Notes under the pieces: generated by a model
Told to the model about the DNA's origin: nothing
The model's input: only the letters and a program-made list of their open reading frames with translations
Database searches by the model: none
Position numbers and translations under genes: made by a program
From: Piliocolobus tephrosceles
Taxonomy: Eukaryota > Chordata > Mammalia > Primates > Cercopithecidae
Direction: 5' to 3'
NCBI RefSeq assembly: GCF_002776525.5
Contig: NC_045436.1
Coordinates: 103,872,353 to 103,936,352, forward strand
DNA: 64,000 nt
In this document: positions 1 to 11,612 of the stretch, in pieces
Layout: each line of letters begins with the position of its first letter
Numbering within the stretch: the stretch's first letter is position 1

Positions 1-768
1 GCAAAAAAGAGAACCCTGTTGGTGGGAATGTAAATTAGTCCAGCCATTATTAAAAACCGCATGGCATTTCTCAAAAAACTAAAAATAGGACTACCATAAT
101 ATCCAGTAATCCCACTACTGGCTGTTTATCCAAAGGAAAGGAAATCAGTATAGGAAAGGGAGTCCTTCACATCCATGCTTATTAGTGCTATTCACAATAG
201 CCAAGATATGGAATCAACCTAAGTGTCCATCAATGGATAAAGAAAATGTGGCATATATACACAATGGAATACTATTAGGTAATAAAAAAGAATAAAATAT
301 TGTAATTTGTAGCAACATTGATGGAACTCAAGTTGTGGTAAGTGAAATAAGCCAGGCAAAGTAAGACACAAATTCCGTGTTCTTACTCATAAGTGGGAGC
401 TCAAAACTTGTTTTGTTTTCATGCTGACAGAGAGTAGAATGACAATTACTGGATGCTGGAAAGTGTTGGGGGAAGAAGGATGATAAAGACGTAGGTAAAT
501 GGGAACAAACATACAATTAGATAGAAGAAATAAGTTCTCATGTTCGATAGTGGAGTGGAATGACTATAGCTAACAACAGTGTATTTTACGTTTCAAAATA
601 GCTAGAGGAGAGTATTTGAAATGTTCCCAACACAAAGAAATGATAAGTGCTCAACGTGATGAATATCTAAATACCCTGACTTGATCATTACACATTCTAT
701 GCATGTAGCAAATACTCACATGTACCCCATTAATATGTACAAATATAATGCATCAATTAAAAAAATAG
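1..768 (+). mobile_element. Old L1 3' end (ORF2 C-terminus and 3' UTR)
   Basis: The opening bases match the L1 ORF2 tail (GGTGGGAATGTAAA, CCCACTACTGG, then the block encoding the TIAKIWNQPKCPS-like region). The stretch ends in the L1 3' UTR pattern ATGTACCCCATTAATATG followed by an A-rich end near 765. Many substitutions and stops make it an old L1M/L1PB-type copy. It is cut by the window start. Confidence 0.85.
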
Positions 769-1745
769 TCTATTGCTTAAACTTTTCTAATTTAAAAGTA
801 AGTTCATAATCAGTCTCATGAAGTTCAAGTGATTGGAAGGGTCCAATGATCTCAGGTAAGAGTTGTTCAGAAGTTAGCCTAGTCATCCTTCTAGAACTTG
901 ATCTTAACACTCATCTTTCTGTTAAATAAATAATAGAATAGAGACATTTGTAAATTTGACTATCTTACCCTGAGCTATTGGAGAGTTACCCTGAAGGTCC
1001 ACCATACACTGATTTGTAATTTGTATAAATCACAAATTTAATTTGTTTGAAACTGTGGCAGATCTTCTGACTGCTGAGCTCTCAAATGTAGCTATTTTGT
1101 TTTCATCTAGCCATCTTTGAATTAATTACTTTGTAAGTATTTGTGATTTGGGAATTTTAGACAAGTCCTATGATATATCGCTCACAAATATCTCCTGCTT
1201 ATTTCCTATCATCCTCCAAGCCCTTCCACAGTGACTACCACATGTATAACCAGCCTGTTCTCAGTCACGCATTATAAATAAGAATCCCTCCTCCTTTCTC
1301 CATGCTCTCATGTCTACATTTACTTATAATGAGGAGTCATTTAAGAGGTTTAAACAGAGAAATAGCATGAACAGATTAATGTTTCATTAAGGTCACTTTG
1401 AAGGGTCGGTTTCTAATTAGGTTGAATGAGATACCTCTTTTTTATGCTCTCATTGTCCCATGAGCGTATTTGCCAAAGATTTCAGGGACAACAAAGCCCA
1501 GATCCCCAATACTTGGGTTTTCTCTCTCCAAATTTGAGCTCTTTTAAAATATTTGGCCTCTTCAACATGTTTTACTCAAAATTACATGATTCTAGTATTT
1601 TTGCTAATATCAGGAGAAACTTCCTTTTCCAGGAAAAAAACAGATTAACGGAAAATGGATTTACCATCCTTTCTGAAAAAGCTTTAAATAGACAAAGTAT
1701 ATGATATGGTAGTTCTCGATACATATGTGAAAAACAGTGATTCCT
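769..1745. other. Unassigned sequence
   Basis: I recognise no repeat or gene here. A 92-codon open frame (1426-1704, plus strand) has no recognisable motif, no signal peptide and no sign of codon constraint. In AT-rich DNA a frame of this length is expected by chance. Bases 1330-1400 faintly resemble an ancient LINE remnant. Confidence 0.4.
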
Positions 1746-2490
1746 AAGAGACAGGGAACAAGGTGAGCCCTACAATTGCCCCAGGTTAGTGCCTAAAGAG
1801 AATTTCATAGGCTATGATTCAGGGAGGGAGAACTTATACCAGGGAGACTTACAGGTAAGATAATGCTAGGAATCCAGGCAGACCAAGGCAGTTAGTGGTC
1901 ACAGAGAGGAGAAGAGAGGACAGAGCTGCCAAAAGACAGAGGATACCAAGGTCTGAGGAGAGTGCCCCTCACATCATCAGCTAAGTACTGATTGGAGCAT
2001 GAACATGAGGAATCTACCTAAGGCCAGGGAACATTAATCCTAGAATAAGTACGGCTCTAAGTCTACCTAAGAAAGCTTAAGAGTAAGACTCAAAAGAACC
2101 AAACTGTTTACAAGTAACCAAAACTGTGTCCCACAATAAACCTCAATGATACTTTTATAAATACAAATATATCCAGCACCCAAAAAGGTAAAATTTGCAA
2201 TGTATGGTATCCAGTAAAAAATTAACAAGCATGTACAGTAGTAAATCTCATCCATAATTCTCCAAAAAGTCAGTTGAAATTCACCTAAAAATTACAAACA
2301 TGATAGGATTGGTAGATGAGAACAATAAAACAGTTGTTATAACTGCATTCCATATGTTCAAGAAACTAGAGAAAGAACTGACTGTATTAACTGGGGATAT
2401 GGAAGATATAAAAATCCACTCAATCAAACTTCTAGAGATGAAAACTACTGTGATGAAAAATACAAAACCACTGTAAATATACAGACACAA
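1746..2490 (+). mobile_element. Old L1M upstream (5' UTR/ORF1-side) fragment
   Basis: Bases 2085-2480 resemble the L1M segment that carries ACTGTGTCCCACAATAAACC, CTATGTTCAAGAAACTAGAG-like and GAAGATATAAAAATCCA blocks. Similarity before 2040 is weaker. It leads directly into an ORF2 tail at 2491, so most of ORF2 is missing and the element is internally deleted. Confidence 0.5.
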
Positions 2491-3316
2491 ATGTATCAAA
2501 AGTAAAAAGACTAACCACAGTGAGATACTATCTTACACCCCTTACACTCTTATCAAAAAGAAGAACGATAACAAGTGTTGGCAAGGGTGTAGAGAAAGGG
2601 AACACACACTGTTGGTAGTATTGTGAATTAGTATAGCCATTTTGGAAAAAAGTATGGAGTTGCCTCAAAAAACTAAAAATAGAGCTATTATATGATCCAG
2701 CAACCTCACTACTGGGTATACACTGAAAGGAACTAAAATCAGTATGTTAAAGAGATATCTGCACTCCCATGTTCATTGCAGCATTATTCACAATAGCCAA
2801 GATACAGAAACAATCCAAGTGTTAATCGGTGCATGAATGGACTTTAAAAATGTGTACATTTATAATGCAATACTATTCATCCTCCATCAAACAAGAAATT
2901 CCGTTATTTGTGGCTACATGGATGAACCTAGAGGATATTACGTTAAATGAGATAAACGAGGCACAAACAGAAAAATACCACATGATCTCACTTAAATGTG
3001 GAATCTAAAAACATCAAACTCAGAAGTAGAAAGTAGGATGGTGGTTATCAGAGGCTGAGGGTGGAGAGGTGGACAGAGAAAGGAGAGATGTTGGTCAACA
3101 GCCAAGTTTCAGTCAGATAGGAGGAATAAGTTCTGTTGTTCAATTGCACATGACTATAGTTAATAATAATATTTAGCTATACTTCAAAATAGCAAAAAGA
3201 GAAGATTTTAAATATTCTTTCCATAAAAAATGATAAATGTTTGAGGTGACGGTTATACGAATTCACTTGATTTAATTATTCCAAAAGTGTACATGTGTTG
3301 AAACATCACATTGTAC
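2491..3316 (+). mobile_element. Old L1M ORF2 C-terminus and 3' UTR
   Basis: ACCACAGTGAGATACTATCT, then CAAGTGTTGGCAAGGGTGTAG, CACTACTGGGTATACACTGA and CACAATAGCCAAGATACAGA occur in L1 ORF2 order. They are followed by the 3' UTR ending AACATCACATTGTACCATAT. The copy is heavily mutated and ends at the microsatellite. Confidence 0.85.
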
Positions 3317-3396
3317 CATATATATGTATATATACACACACACACATATATACACACATATATGTATATATACACACACACATATATACACACATT
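3317..3396. repeat. Compound TA/CA microsatellite
   Basis: Alternating (TA)n and (CA)n blocks sit at the L1 3' end. About 40 bp is repeated as a higher-order unit: copy 1 at 3318-3357 and copy 2 at 3358-3393, differing mainly by one TA and one CA step. It probably grew from the L1 A-rich tail. Confidence 0.9.
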
Positions 3397-4527
3397 ATTG
3401 CCTTAAATAATAATTTCTTTACAAGGGTATAACTCTTAAAATTTCACGAAGTAATAGGTTTTTACTTCTAATATTTATTTTCAGTGAAAAGCGATGAAAC
3501 AATGGAGGAAATTCATCATCTCATAATCCTAGCGTTCTTTGCTTTGTGATAGATCAGCAAATGAGGCATCTGTCAGCATCCAGTGAAAACTTTCAATGAG
3601 AGCATTCAGTAGCGCTAAAAAACCAAATATCTATTCAGATATACAACTAGTATGACATTTTGATAGATGCTTTCTGGACTTAACATACACAAGTAAATCA
3701 GTTTCCCTTTATTATCCATAAACATTGTGCAAAACTAGATGTTTCACTGTTTACCAACCTTGATTTGTAATTTTTATGCAAAGTATATTGATACACATAA
3801 TCCTAAACTATTCAACTACAAATTATTAGATAGACAAAGATATTAAAGTCATTGTAAAGAAAAACACATTAATCTCTTCAACAAGAAATATTCAAGCTTA
3901 TAAAAAAGATAGCGTAAGACAAGATCAAATATTTATATAGAATTAGGATGACAGATGGACATAGCATTATAATTTAAAAGTATGAATATAATTACATACA
4001 ATTTACTATTTCTAAATGTGTTTCTTTAGAAGGTTTTTAGCTGTATACAAAATGCTTTCAAAAAGGGACTTGAATAATATTTTCTCACTATAATCACCAC
4101 CATTTTGAGGTGTTTCCATAACTTTCAAAACAAAGAACCTATGGTAACACTAGATTAAACCCTTGGTTCAAGGTCCCATGAAAAGTTAACTGGTTCATTG
4201 GTTTATTCTGTCATAAAGTCATTCAAACATTTATTAAAGGCCACTGAATCCAAAGAATGGTGTTAAGAACTAGATAAATAGTTAAATAAAACACAGTTGA
4301 CCTACTAGTGGTTACATTTGAGATAAATAAAAATTCAATCTCATGGATTTTTATATATTAGTCTTTTGTTTATCTTTATCATTTTCATCTTCCTTTATAT
4401 CACCTTCATACAAAAAAACCATAACTTTATTGTCTCCACTGAAAATCATATCCAAACCTTGTTATTCTTTTTTTAATCAAAGATTTAATTTTTAATGTTT
4501 AGATTTCAATGAAAGATGTTCTTCTAT
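3397..4527. other. Unassigned sequence with a possible L2 scrap
   Basis: No gene or clear repeat. Bases 4196-4300 (TTTATTCTGTCATAAAGTCA, ATTCAAACATTTATTAAAGG) loosely resemble the reverse of an L2 3' end. The rest is not recognised. Confidence 0.35.
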
Positions 4528-5320
4528 TTGCCAGCTTTATTAAGGTATAACTGATAAAAACTTTATATGTTTGTTTGGGCTGCTATAACAAAGTACCATA
4601 GACTGGGTGGCCTACAAACAACAGAAATCTATTTTCACAGCTCTGGAGGCTAAGAAACCCAAGATCAAGACACCAGAGGACTGTGTCTGGTGAGGACCCA
4701 CTTTCTGATTCATGCATAGCACCTTCTGGATGTGCCTTCATGTAGTGGGAGGGCAAACCAGCCCTTTGAAACATCTTTTACAAGGAAACTAACTCCTAAT
4801 CAGCTTCCAAAGACACACCTCTGAATAACATTACATTGGTGACTGGGTTTCAACACATGAATTTTGGAAGGGACACAAACATTCTGACCATAGCAATATT
4901 TAAGGTGTACAATGTGATGTTTTGACATATGTGTTCATTGCGTAATTGACATATTTCCCAATTTTTTCTGTACCCTAGTCCCTGGCAAACACCATTCTAC
5001 TCTCTGCTTCTGTGAATTCAAAGTTTTTAGATCCTATATATAAATAAGATCGTGCAGTATTTGTCTTCCTCTGTCTAGAATACTTCAATTAGCATAATGT
5101 CCTCTGTGTTTAGTCATGTTGTCATTAACGACTGTATTTTCCCCTTTCTTAAGGCCAAATAGTATTCCATTGTGTGTGTGTGTGTCACACTTTCTCTATC
5201 TATTCATCTATTGATCAACCCTTGGGTTGTTTCTGTGTCTTGGCTATTGTGAATAATGCTGCATGAACATTTGAGAGCAAATATCTGTTGGAAATACTGA
5301 TTTCATTTCCTTTGGCTATA
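4528..5320 (-). mobile_element. Old L1M 3' region, split by an LTR
   Basis: Bases 4528-4567 (GCCAGCTTTATTAAGGTATA) and 4896-5320 (TTTAAGGTGTACAATGTGAT, then the reversed ORF2 tail with GTCCTCTGTGTTTAGTCATG and TTGGCTATTGTGAATAATGC) are one L1 3' region on the minus strand. It is interrupted by the LTR at 4568-4895. It stops at GGCTATA, where a DNA transposon begins, and resumes at 7484. Confidence 0.85.
4568..4895 (-). mobile_element. MaLR (MLT1-like) solo LTR inside an L1
   Basis: The reversed MaLR 3' end GGGCTGCTATAACAAAGTAC, then ACTGGGTGGCCTACAAACAA, CAGAAATCTATTTTCACAGC and CTCTGGAGGCTAAGAAACCC are typical of MLT1-class LTRs. No internal sequence is present, so it is a solo LTR or a fragment. 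The host L1 continues directly on both sides. Confidence 0.75.
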
Positions 5321-6231
5321 GAGTCATGCACCACAACAGGATGTTTTAATCGATGATGCACAACATATATGACAGTGGTCCTATAATATAATGGAGTAAA
5401 AAATTCCTATCACCTAATGTCACAGCCATTGTAATGTTACAGTGCAATGCATTACTCACATGTTTATGGTGATACTGGTGTAAACAGCATACTGCACTGA
5501 CAGTCATATAAAATATAGCACATACAATTATGTATGGTACATAAGTCTTGATAACAAATGGCTAAACTATTGGTTTATTTCTTTACTATACTTTTTATTG
5601 CTATTTTACAGCATACCCCCACTTTTTTTTTTTTTTTTTTTTTAGTTACCTGTACAGCAGCCTCAGGCAGATCCTTCAGGACATATTGAAAAAGAAGGCA
5701 TTGTTTTATAGGAGACAAAGCTCATATGAGTTATTGTCCCTGAAGACCTTCCACTGCGACAAAATGTGGAGGTGGAAGGCAGTGGTATTGATGATCCTGA
5801 CACTGTGTAGGCCTGGGCTAGTGTGTGAACTTGTCTCCTAGTTTTTAACAAAAGTTTAAAAAGAAAAAATGTAAACAAAAAATTAAAAATGTTTATAGAA
5901 TAAGGATATAAAGAATATTTTTGTACAACAGTACAATGTGTTTGTGTTTTAAGCTAAGTGTTATTATGAAAGTCAAGAAGCTTTAAATGAACTTAAAAGT
6001 TTATAAAGTGATAAAGTTACATTAAGCTAAGGTTGATTTATTATTGAAGGAGAATATTTTGTTATAAATTTAGTGTAACTTAAGTGTACAGTGTTTATAT
6101 AGTATATAGCAGTATATAGTAATGTCCTAGGCCTTCACATTCAGCCATCAATCACTGACTCACCCTCAGCAACTTCCAGTTCTGAAAACTCCATTCATGG
6201 TAAGTGCCCTATACAAGTGTACATTTTTTAT

Positions 6232-6562
6232 TTTTAAACTTTTTAAATTTTTATTGAAGTTTAGTATACACACAGAAAAATGTGCCTAAGTGCCAGCTCT
6301 GTGAATTTTCACAAAATGAACACATATGTAACCAGGATCAACAGAGTGTTACCAGCATCCAGAAGTCTCCCAGCCACTATCCTAACCCCTAAGCCACTTT
6401 TCCTGACTTCTAACAACATGAATTTGCTTGTGTCTTTGTGTGTTTCATGCATATGGAATCATATGATACCTGTATCTATTGTTTTGGGTCTCGCTTCTCT
6501 TACTTAAAATTATGTCTGTGAGAGCCATCCATATTAAGGCATATAGTTGTAGTTCAGGTATT
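6232..6562 (-). mobile_element. Old L1M 3' fragment inside the DNA transposon
   Basis: TTTTTATTGAAGTTTAGTAT, GAATTTTCACAAAATGAACA, GTAACCAGGATCAACAGAGT and TCTGTGAGAGCCATCCATAT follow the order of an L1M 3' region read on the minus strand. Confidence 0.65.
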
Positions 6563-6880
6563 CTCATGTATTTTAGAGACAGAGTCGTTGTCACCCAGGC
6601 CAGAGAGCAATGCCAGTGGCATGAGTATAGTTCACTGTAGCTTCAAACTCCTGGGCTCAAGTGACCCACCTACCTCAGTCTCCCAAGTAGCTGGGACTTA
6701 CAGGTCTGTGCCACCACACCTGGCCATGTTTTGGTTTTCTGTTTGTTTTTTGTTTTGTTTTGTAGAGCTGGGACCTTGCCATTGCCCAGGTTGTCTTGAA
6801 CTCCTTGCCTCAGGATTCTCCCAGCTTGGACTCCCAAAGCACGGGTACTACAAGTATGAGCCACTGTCCCCAGCCCCCAT
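6563..6880 (-). mobile_element. AluJ (old Alu), minus strand
   Basis: AGAGACAGAGTCGTTGTCAC, CCAAGTAGCTGGGACTTACA and CCCAAAGCACGGGTACTAC form a reversed Alu dimer. The high divergence and the middle T/G-rich linker point to AluJ. Confidence 0.85.
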
Positions 6881-6895
6881 TTTAAAAAAATCTTT

Positions 6896-7213
6896 TTGGC
6901 TGGTTGCGGTGGCTCAAGCCTGTAATCCCAGCACTTTGGGAGGCCCAGATGGGTGGATCACGAGGTCAGGAAATCGAGACCATCCTGGCTAACACGGTGA
7001 AACCCCGTCTCTACTAAAAAATAGAAAAAACTAGCCGGGCGAGGTGGCGGGCGCCTGTAGTTCCAGCTACTTGGGAGGCTGAGGCAGGAGAATGGCGTGA
7101 ACCTGGGAGGCGGAGCTTGCAGTGAGCTGAGATCCGGCCACTGCCCTCCAGCCTGGGCGACAGAGCGAGACTCCATCTCAAAATAAATAAATAAATACAT
7201 AAATAAATAAATA
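6896..7213 (+). mobile_element. AluY of the Old World monkey lineage
   Basis: A full-length Alu begins GGCTGGTTGCGGTGGCTCAA and ends in an (AAAT)n tail. Young AluY features are present (GAATGGCGTGAACC, GGCGGAGCTTGCAGTGAGC). The diagnostic sites are GAGATCCGGCCACTGC in the right arm, where the human AluY form reads GAGATCGCGCCACTGC, and AACTAGCCGGGCGAGGTGG. Both are, from memory, typical of macaque and baboon Alus. Confidence 0.92.
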
Positions 7214-7483
7214 TATTTTATACCATATTTTTATTGTATCTATGTTTAGGTGTGCTTAGATACACAAATGCTAACCAATGTGTTACTATTGCCTATAGTA
7301 TTAAGTACATGCTTTGTGGGTTTGCAGCCTAGAAGCAGTAGGCTATACCATATAGCCTAGATGTGTAGTAAGCTATACCACCTAGATTTGTGTGAATTCA
7401 CTTTATTATGTTCACATGATGACAAAATCACCTAATGACACATTTCTCAGAACATAGTCCCATTGTTATGTGACATGTTACTG

Positions 7484-7695
7484 AATACTCAAAAGAGGAA
7501 TTGCTAGATCATATGGTAGTTCTGTTCTAATTTTTCATGAATTTCTATACTGTTTTCTATAATAGCTGTGCCAATTTACATTCCCATCAACAGTATACAA
7601 AGGTTCCCTTTTCTCTACATCCTTGCCAACACTTAACTTTTGTCTCTGATAGTGACCAGCCTAAGAGGTATGAGGTGACAGCTCATTGTGGTTAG
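7484..7695 (-). mobile_element. Continuation of the old L1M split by the DNA transposon
   Basis: AAGAGGAATTGCTAGATCAT, CATTCCCATCAACAGTATAC and CTTGCCAACACTTAACTTTT continue exactly where 5320 stopped (TTTCCTTTGGCTATA). The 5321-7483 element was therefore inserted into this L1. Confidence 0.8.
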
Positions 7696-7950
7696 TTTGT
7701 TTTCTAACATTAAAATATATATATGGTGTACAACATGCTATTTTGGTACACATATTACACCTAGTTAAATGATTACTATAGTTAAGCAAGCTAAACCATC
7801 AATTACCTTCCATAGTTACCCATTCTTTTTTTGTGATATAAGCACATAAAATCTACTCTCTTAGCAAATTTTCGTTATACTGTTTCCCCTTGGTGTATGC
7901 ATGTTTCACATCCCACAAATAATTGACTTGTCAATCTGTGTTTGCTTGAA

Positions 7951-8010
7951 AAAAGTCTATGTATAAGTGGACCTGCACAGTTCAAACCTGGGTTGTCCAA
8001 GGGTCAACTG
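7951..8010. mobile_element. MER2-like DNA transposon end
   Basis: TATAAGTGGACCTGCACAGT and GGTTGTCCAAGGGTCAACTG reproduce one terminal part of MER2 (Tigger-related), ending at the TA of TGTATAAT. Only about 60 bp survive, within old L1 sequence. Confidence 0.7.
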
Positions 8011-8227
8011 TATAATATCATATTATTATAGTCCTCAGACTATATGTTAGATCTCTGGACTTAATATTTCCTACATAACTACAGTACTCTTTTACCCACT
8101 TCCCATTTCCTCCCCTACCCATTTCTGGTAACCACTGATCTACTCTCTGTTTCTACAGGTTTGAAATATATAGTCCACATGTAAGTGAGATCACATGGCA
8201 TATTTCTCTCTGTTTCTGCCTTATTTC

Positions 8228-8947
8228 TTTTTTTTTTTTTTTTTTTAATTATACTTTAAGTTCTAGGGTACATGTGCATAACGTGCAGGTTACATATGTA
8301 TTCATGTGCCATGTTGGTGTGCTGCACCCATCAACTCGTCAGCACCCATCAATTCATCATTTATATCAGGTATAACTCCCCAATGCAATCCCTCCCCCCT
8401 CCCCCCTCCCCATGATAGGCCCCAGTGTGTGATGTTCCCTTTCCCGAGTCCAAGTGAGCTCATTGTTCAGTTCCCACCTATGAGTGAGAACATGCGGTGT
8501 TTGGTTTTCTCTTCTTGTGATAGTTTGCTAAGAATGATGGTTTCCAGCTGCATCCATGTCCCTACAAAGGACGCAAACTCATCCTTTTTTATGGCTGCAT
8601 AGTATTCCATGGTGTATATGTGCCACATTTTCTTAATCCAGTCTGTCACTGATGGACATTTGGGTTGATTCCAAGTCTTTGCTATTGTGAATAGTGCCGC
8701 AATAAACATACGTGTGCATGTGTCTTTGTAGTAGCATAATTTATAACCCTTTGGGTATATACCCAGTAGTGGGATGGCTGGGTCATATGGTACATCTAGT
8801 TCTAGATCCTTGAGGAATCGCCATACTGTTTTCCATAATGGTTGAACTAGTTTACAATCCCACCAACAGTGTAAAAGTGTTCCTATTTCTCCACATCCTC
8901 TCCAACACCTATTGTTTCCTGATTTTTTAATGATTGCCATTCTAACT
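8228..8947 (-). mobile_element. Young 5'-truncated L1 with target-site duplication
   Basis: Poly-T (8228-8246) leads into an L1 3' UTR and the last part of ORF2, read on the minus strand. The flanks are perfect 12-bp direct repeats CTGCCTTATTTC at 8216-8227 and 8948-8959, which fix the insertion borders. Low divergence and the C-rich tract at 8389-8411, like the copy at 12329, suggest a monkey-lineage L1PA-type element. Confidence 0.93.
8467..8940 (-). pseudogene. L1 ORF2 C-terminal relic, frame intact
   Basis: The minus-strand frame encodes 157 residues from an internal methionine to the normal ORF2 stop after FSLIGGN. It keeps the C-terminal zinc-knuckle pattern Cys-x3-Cys-x7-His-x4-Cys (CWRGCG, then LLHCWWDC) and the TIAKTWNQPKCPS block. 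ORF2 normally codes for a protein of about 1275 residues with endonuclease, reverse transcriptase and cysteine-rich parts. Only the cysteine-rich tail is present because the element is truncated at 8947, so no activity is expected. The intact frame says the insertion is recent, not that it is expressed. Confidence 0.85.
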
Positions 8948-9060
8948 CTGCCTTATTTCACTTAGCATAATGTCTTCCAGGTTTATCTATGTTGTTATAA
9001 ATAACAATACCTCCTTTTTTAAGCCTCAATATTTCTCTGTGTGTGTGTGTATCTGTAACA

Positions 9061-9080
9061 CAGAGAGAGAGAGAGAGAGA
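9061..9080. repeat. (GA)n microsatellite
   Basis: CAGAGAGAGAGAGAGAGAGA, within the old minus-strand L1; a TG run precedes it at about 9038-9050. Confidence 0.85.
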
Positions 9081-9520
9081 TCACAATTCTTTGCTCATTA
9101 ATCCATCATAGATTCTTAGGTTGTTTTCACATCTTCGTTACTGTAAATAATGCTGCAATGAATGTGGGAGTGTAGATATCTCTACAAGGTTCTGATATTA
9201 TTCCCTTTGGGTGTATACCCGGCAGAAGATTTGCTGGGTCATACAGTAGTTCTATTCTTAGTTTTTAAAGAAATATCCATGACATTTTCTGGTCACATTC
9301 CCACCAACAGAGAGCAAAGTTTCCCTTTTCTCACACTCACATCAACACTTCTTATCTCTTTTTGATAACAGCCATCCTAACAGGTATCATATGATATCTT
9401 ATTGTGGTTTTGATTTGCATTTCCATAATGACTCTTGAGAACATTTTTCTATTACCTGTTGATCACTTATGTGTCTTCCTTGGAAAAAAAATCTATTCAG
9501 GTGTTTTGCCTATTTTTTAA

Positions 9521-9984
9521 ATTATGTTTTAAGTTCTGGGATACATGTGCAGAACATGCAGGTTTGTTACATAGGTATACATGTGCCATGGTGGTTTGCT
9601 GCACCCATCAACCCATCATCTACATTCGGTATTTCTCCTACTGCTATCCCTCCCCTAGTCCCCCACCCCCTGACAGGCCTCTGTGTGTGATGTTCCCCTC
9701 CCTGTGTTCATGTGTTCTCATTGTTCAACTCCCACTTATGAGTGAGAACATGCGGTGTTTGGTTTTCTCTTTCTGTGTTAGTTTTCTGAGAATCATGGTT
9801 TCCAGCTTCACCCATGTCCCTGCAAAGGATATGAACTCATCCTTTTCATGGCTGCATACTATTCCATGGTGTATATGTGCCACATTTTCTTTATCCAGTC
9901 TATTAGTGATGGGCATTTGGGCTGGTTCCAAGTCTTTGCTATTGTAAACAGTGCTGCAATAATAATACATGTGCATGTCTCTTT
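9521..9984 (-). mobile_element. L1PA-type 3' fragment inserted into old L1
   Basis: The L1PA 3' UTR (TTAAGTTCTGGGATACATGT, TACATAGGTATACATGTGCC) and a short ORF2 end interrupt the old L1. The flanks TATTTTTTAA (9511-9520) and TATTTTTAAT (9985-9994) look like a slightly eroded target-site duplication. It is more diverged than the copy at 8228-8947. Confidence 0.8.
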
Positions 9985-11612
9985 ATATTTTTAATTAGGT
10001 TATTTGTTTTGTGTTATTGAGCTATGAGTTCCTTATATATTTGAATATTTATAATATAGATATATGGTTGGCTAATATTTTCTGTTAATCTACAGGTTGT
10101 CTTTTCATTTTGTTCATTGTTTCCTTTGCTGTGCTAAAGCTTTTTACTTTGGTGTAGTCTCTCTTGTTTGTTTTTACTTTTGTTGCCTGGCCTTTAGGTG
10201 CAATATTCAAAAAATTATTGCCAAAGCCAATATCAAGGAGACGTTCTCTATTTTTTCTTCTAGAAGTTTTACAGTTTCATGTCTTATATTCAAGTCTTTA
10301 ATCCATTTAAGTTTGTTTTTGTGTATAAGATTCCAATTTTAAATTTTTGCAGGCAAATACCCAGTTTTCCCAACACTATTAAAGAGATTAATAGTCCCTT
10401 ATGATCCTTTTTTATTTCTGAGACATCTGTTGTAAGGTCTCCTCTTTTATTTCTGATTTTATTTACTTGAGAATTTTCTCTTTTTTTACTTAGTGTAGTT
10501 ATGGGTTTGTTCATTTTATCTTTTCAAGCACTGACTCATAATTTTGTTGATTTTTTCTATTGCTTTGTTAGTGTCTTTTTCATTTATTCCTGCTCTGACA
10601 TTTATTATGTCCTTCCTTCTGCTAGCTTTGGGCTTTTGTTCTTTTTCTACTTCCTTGAGGTATAACATTAAGTTGTTTGAGATCTTCTTTTGTAATGTAG
10701 GGATTTATCACTATAAATGTCCTGCTTTGTGCTGCTTTTGCTGCATCTCCTAACTTTTGGTATGTTGTGTTTTTATCTTCTTTTGTCTCTAGATACTTTT
10801 CAAATTCCATTTTGATCTCCTTTGTAACTCAGTGCTTTTTCAGATTGTGGTGCTTATTTTCAGTGTGTCTGTGGGGTGTTTTGGGTTACTGTTTGTTTTT
10901 CAGTTTGGTTGTGGTTGCTTGCTGTTACTGATTTTTAGTTTCACCCCATTGTGGCTGAAACAGATACTTTATATAATATTGATCTTCTTTAAAGTATTAA
11001 GACTCGTTTTGTGATGTAACATGTGATTGATCCTGAAGAATGTTCCATGTTGCTTGAGAAGAATGTGTATTCTGCTGTTGGATAGAATGTTCTGTGTATG
11101 TCTTTTAGATCCATCTGGTCTACAGTGTTTTTCAACCTTGTTGTTACCTATAGCTTAAGTCCATGGGAGTCAGCCTGGCACTGAGGCAAGTCCAGCCTGG
11201 GTCTGAGGCAAAGTCAGAACCTGAGTACACAGGTGCTAATGTGGAGCTTGGGGCCATGGAGGCTGATCTGGTGTGAGGGATCACTAAGACTGACCTGGTG
11301 CTTGGGTCAATGACAAAGCTGGGTATTCGTTTCACTCTCCTTATCTCATACACAGGGGTTCTCTCTCCCTGTTGTGCTGCACAGGTGTGGGGAAGGGGTA
11401 ATGTGGCTAAAGTGAAATCGTTCCTTCCATGCTCTGTAAAGTGTCTTTTCTTGTTTCTGTGCTCCACTCAGGTACTTTAATCTCTCACTTAAATTTCTTA
11501 ACTTTTGTGAAGGTATTTTCAGGCATAGATAGTTATTCAAACTGATGTTTCCAAAGAGGGATGAATGCTGGAAGTGCCTATTCTGCCATCTTGCTGATGT
11601 CCCAACCCTTCC

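Larger units (their letters stand above)
5321..7483. mobile_element. Tigger-type DNA transposon, non-coding, with nested insertions
   Basis: Element sequence lies at 5321-6231 and 7214-7483. The left end GTCATGCACCACAACAGGAT and right end CATTGTTATGTGACATGTTA are degraded inverted ends (from memory, CAGTCGTGCACCGC-like and its complement), and TA-type borders separate it from the host L1 on both sides. Internal blocks TGTGTTTGTGTTTTAAGCTA and AATGTCCTAGGCCTTCACAT match a known high-copy medium reiterated element whose name I cannot give with certainty. No transposase is visible. An L1 fragment, an AluJ and an AluY sit inside it. Confidence 0.65.
7696..11612 (-). mobile_element. Old L1M, interrupted by two younger L1s and a MER2-like scrap
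   Basis: Read on the minus strand, this runs from the L1 3' UTR (AATATATATATGGTGTACAA) through the ORF2 tail (8948-9520, 9985-10390). It then jumps to the ORF2 amino-terminal region (10390-11130: TGAGAAGAATGTGTATTCTG, CCCCATTGTGGCTGAAACAG) and ends in 5'-side sequence (11130-11612, CTGCCATCTTGCTGATGTCC). Most of the reverse transcriptase region is deleted. No usable reading frame remains. Confidence 0.75.

Noticed and set aside
3317..3396. Alternating TA/CA repeats as a CRISPR-like or satellite array
   Set aside because: It is a simple microsatellite at an L1 tail. There are no unique spacers.
6588..6992. 134-codon frame with repeated cysteines and CLELLASGFSQLGLPKHGYY-like text
   Set aside because: This is the usual translation of an antisense Alu, extended into the next Alu. 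Not a protein gene.
9435..9947. 170-codon plus-strand frame
   Set aside because: Antisense to L1 3' UTR and ORF2 end. Frames of this type recur at other L1 ends here (8306, 14649, 23367).
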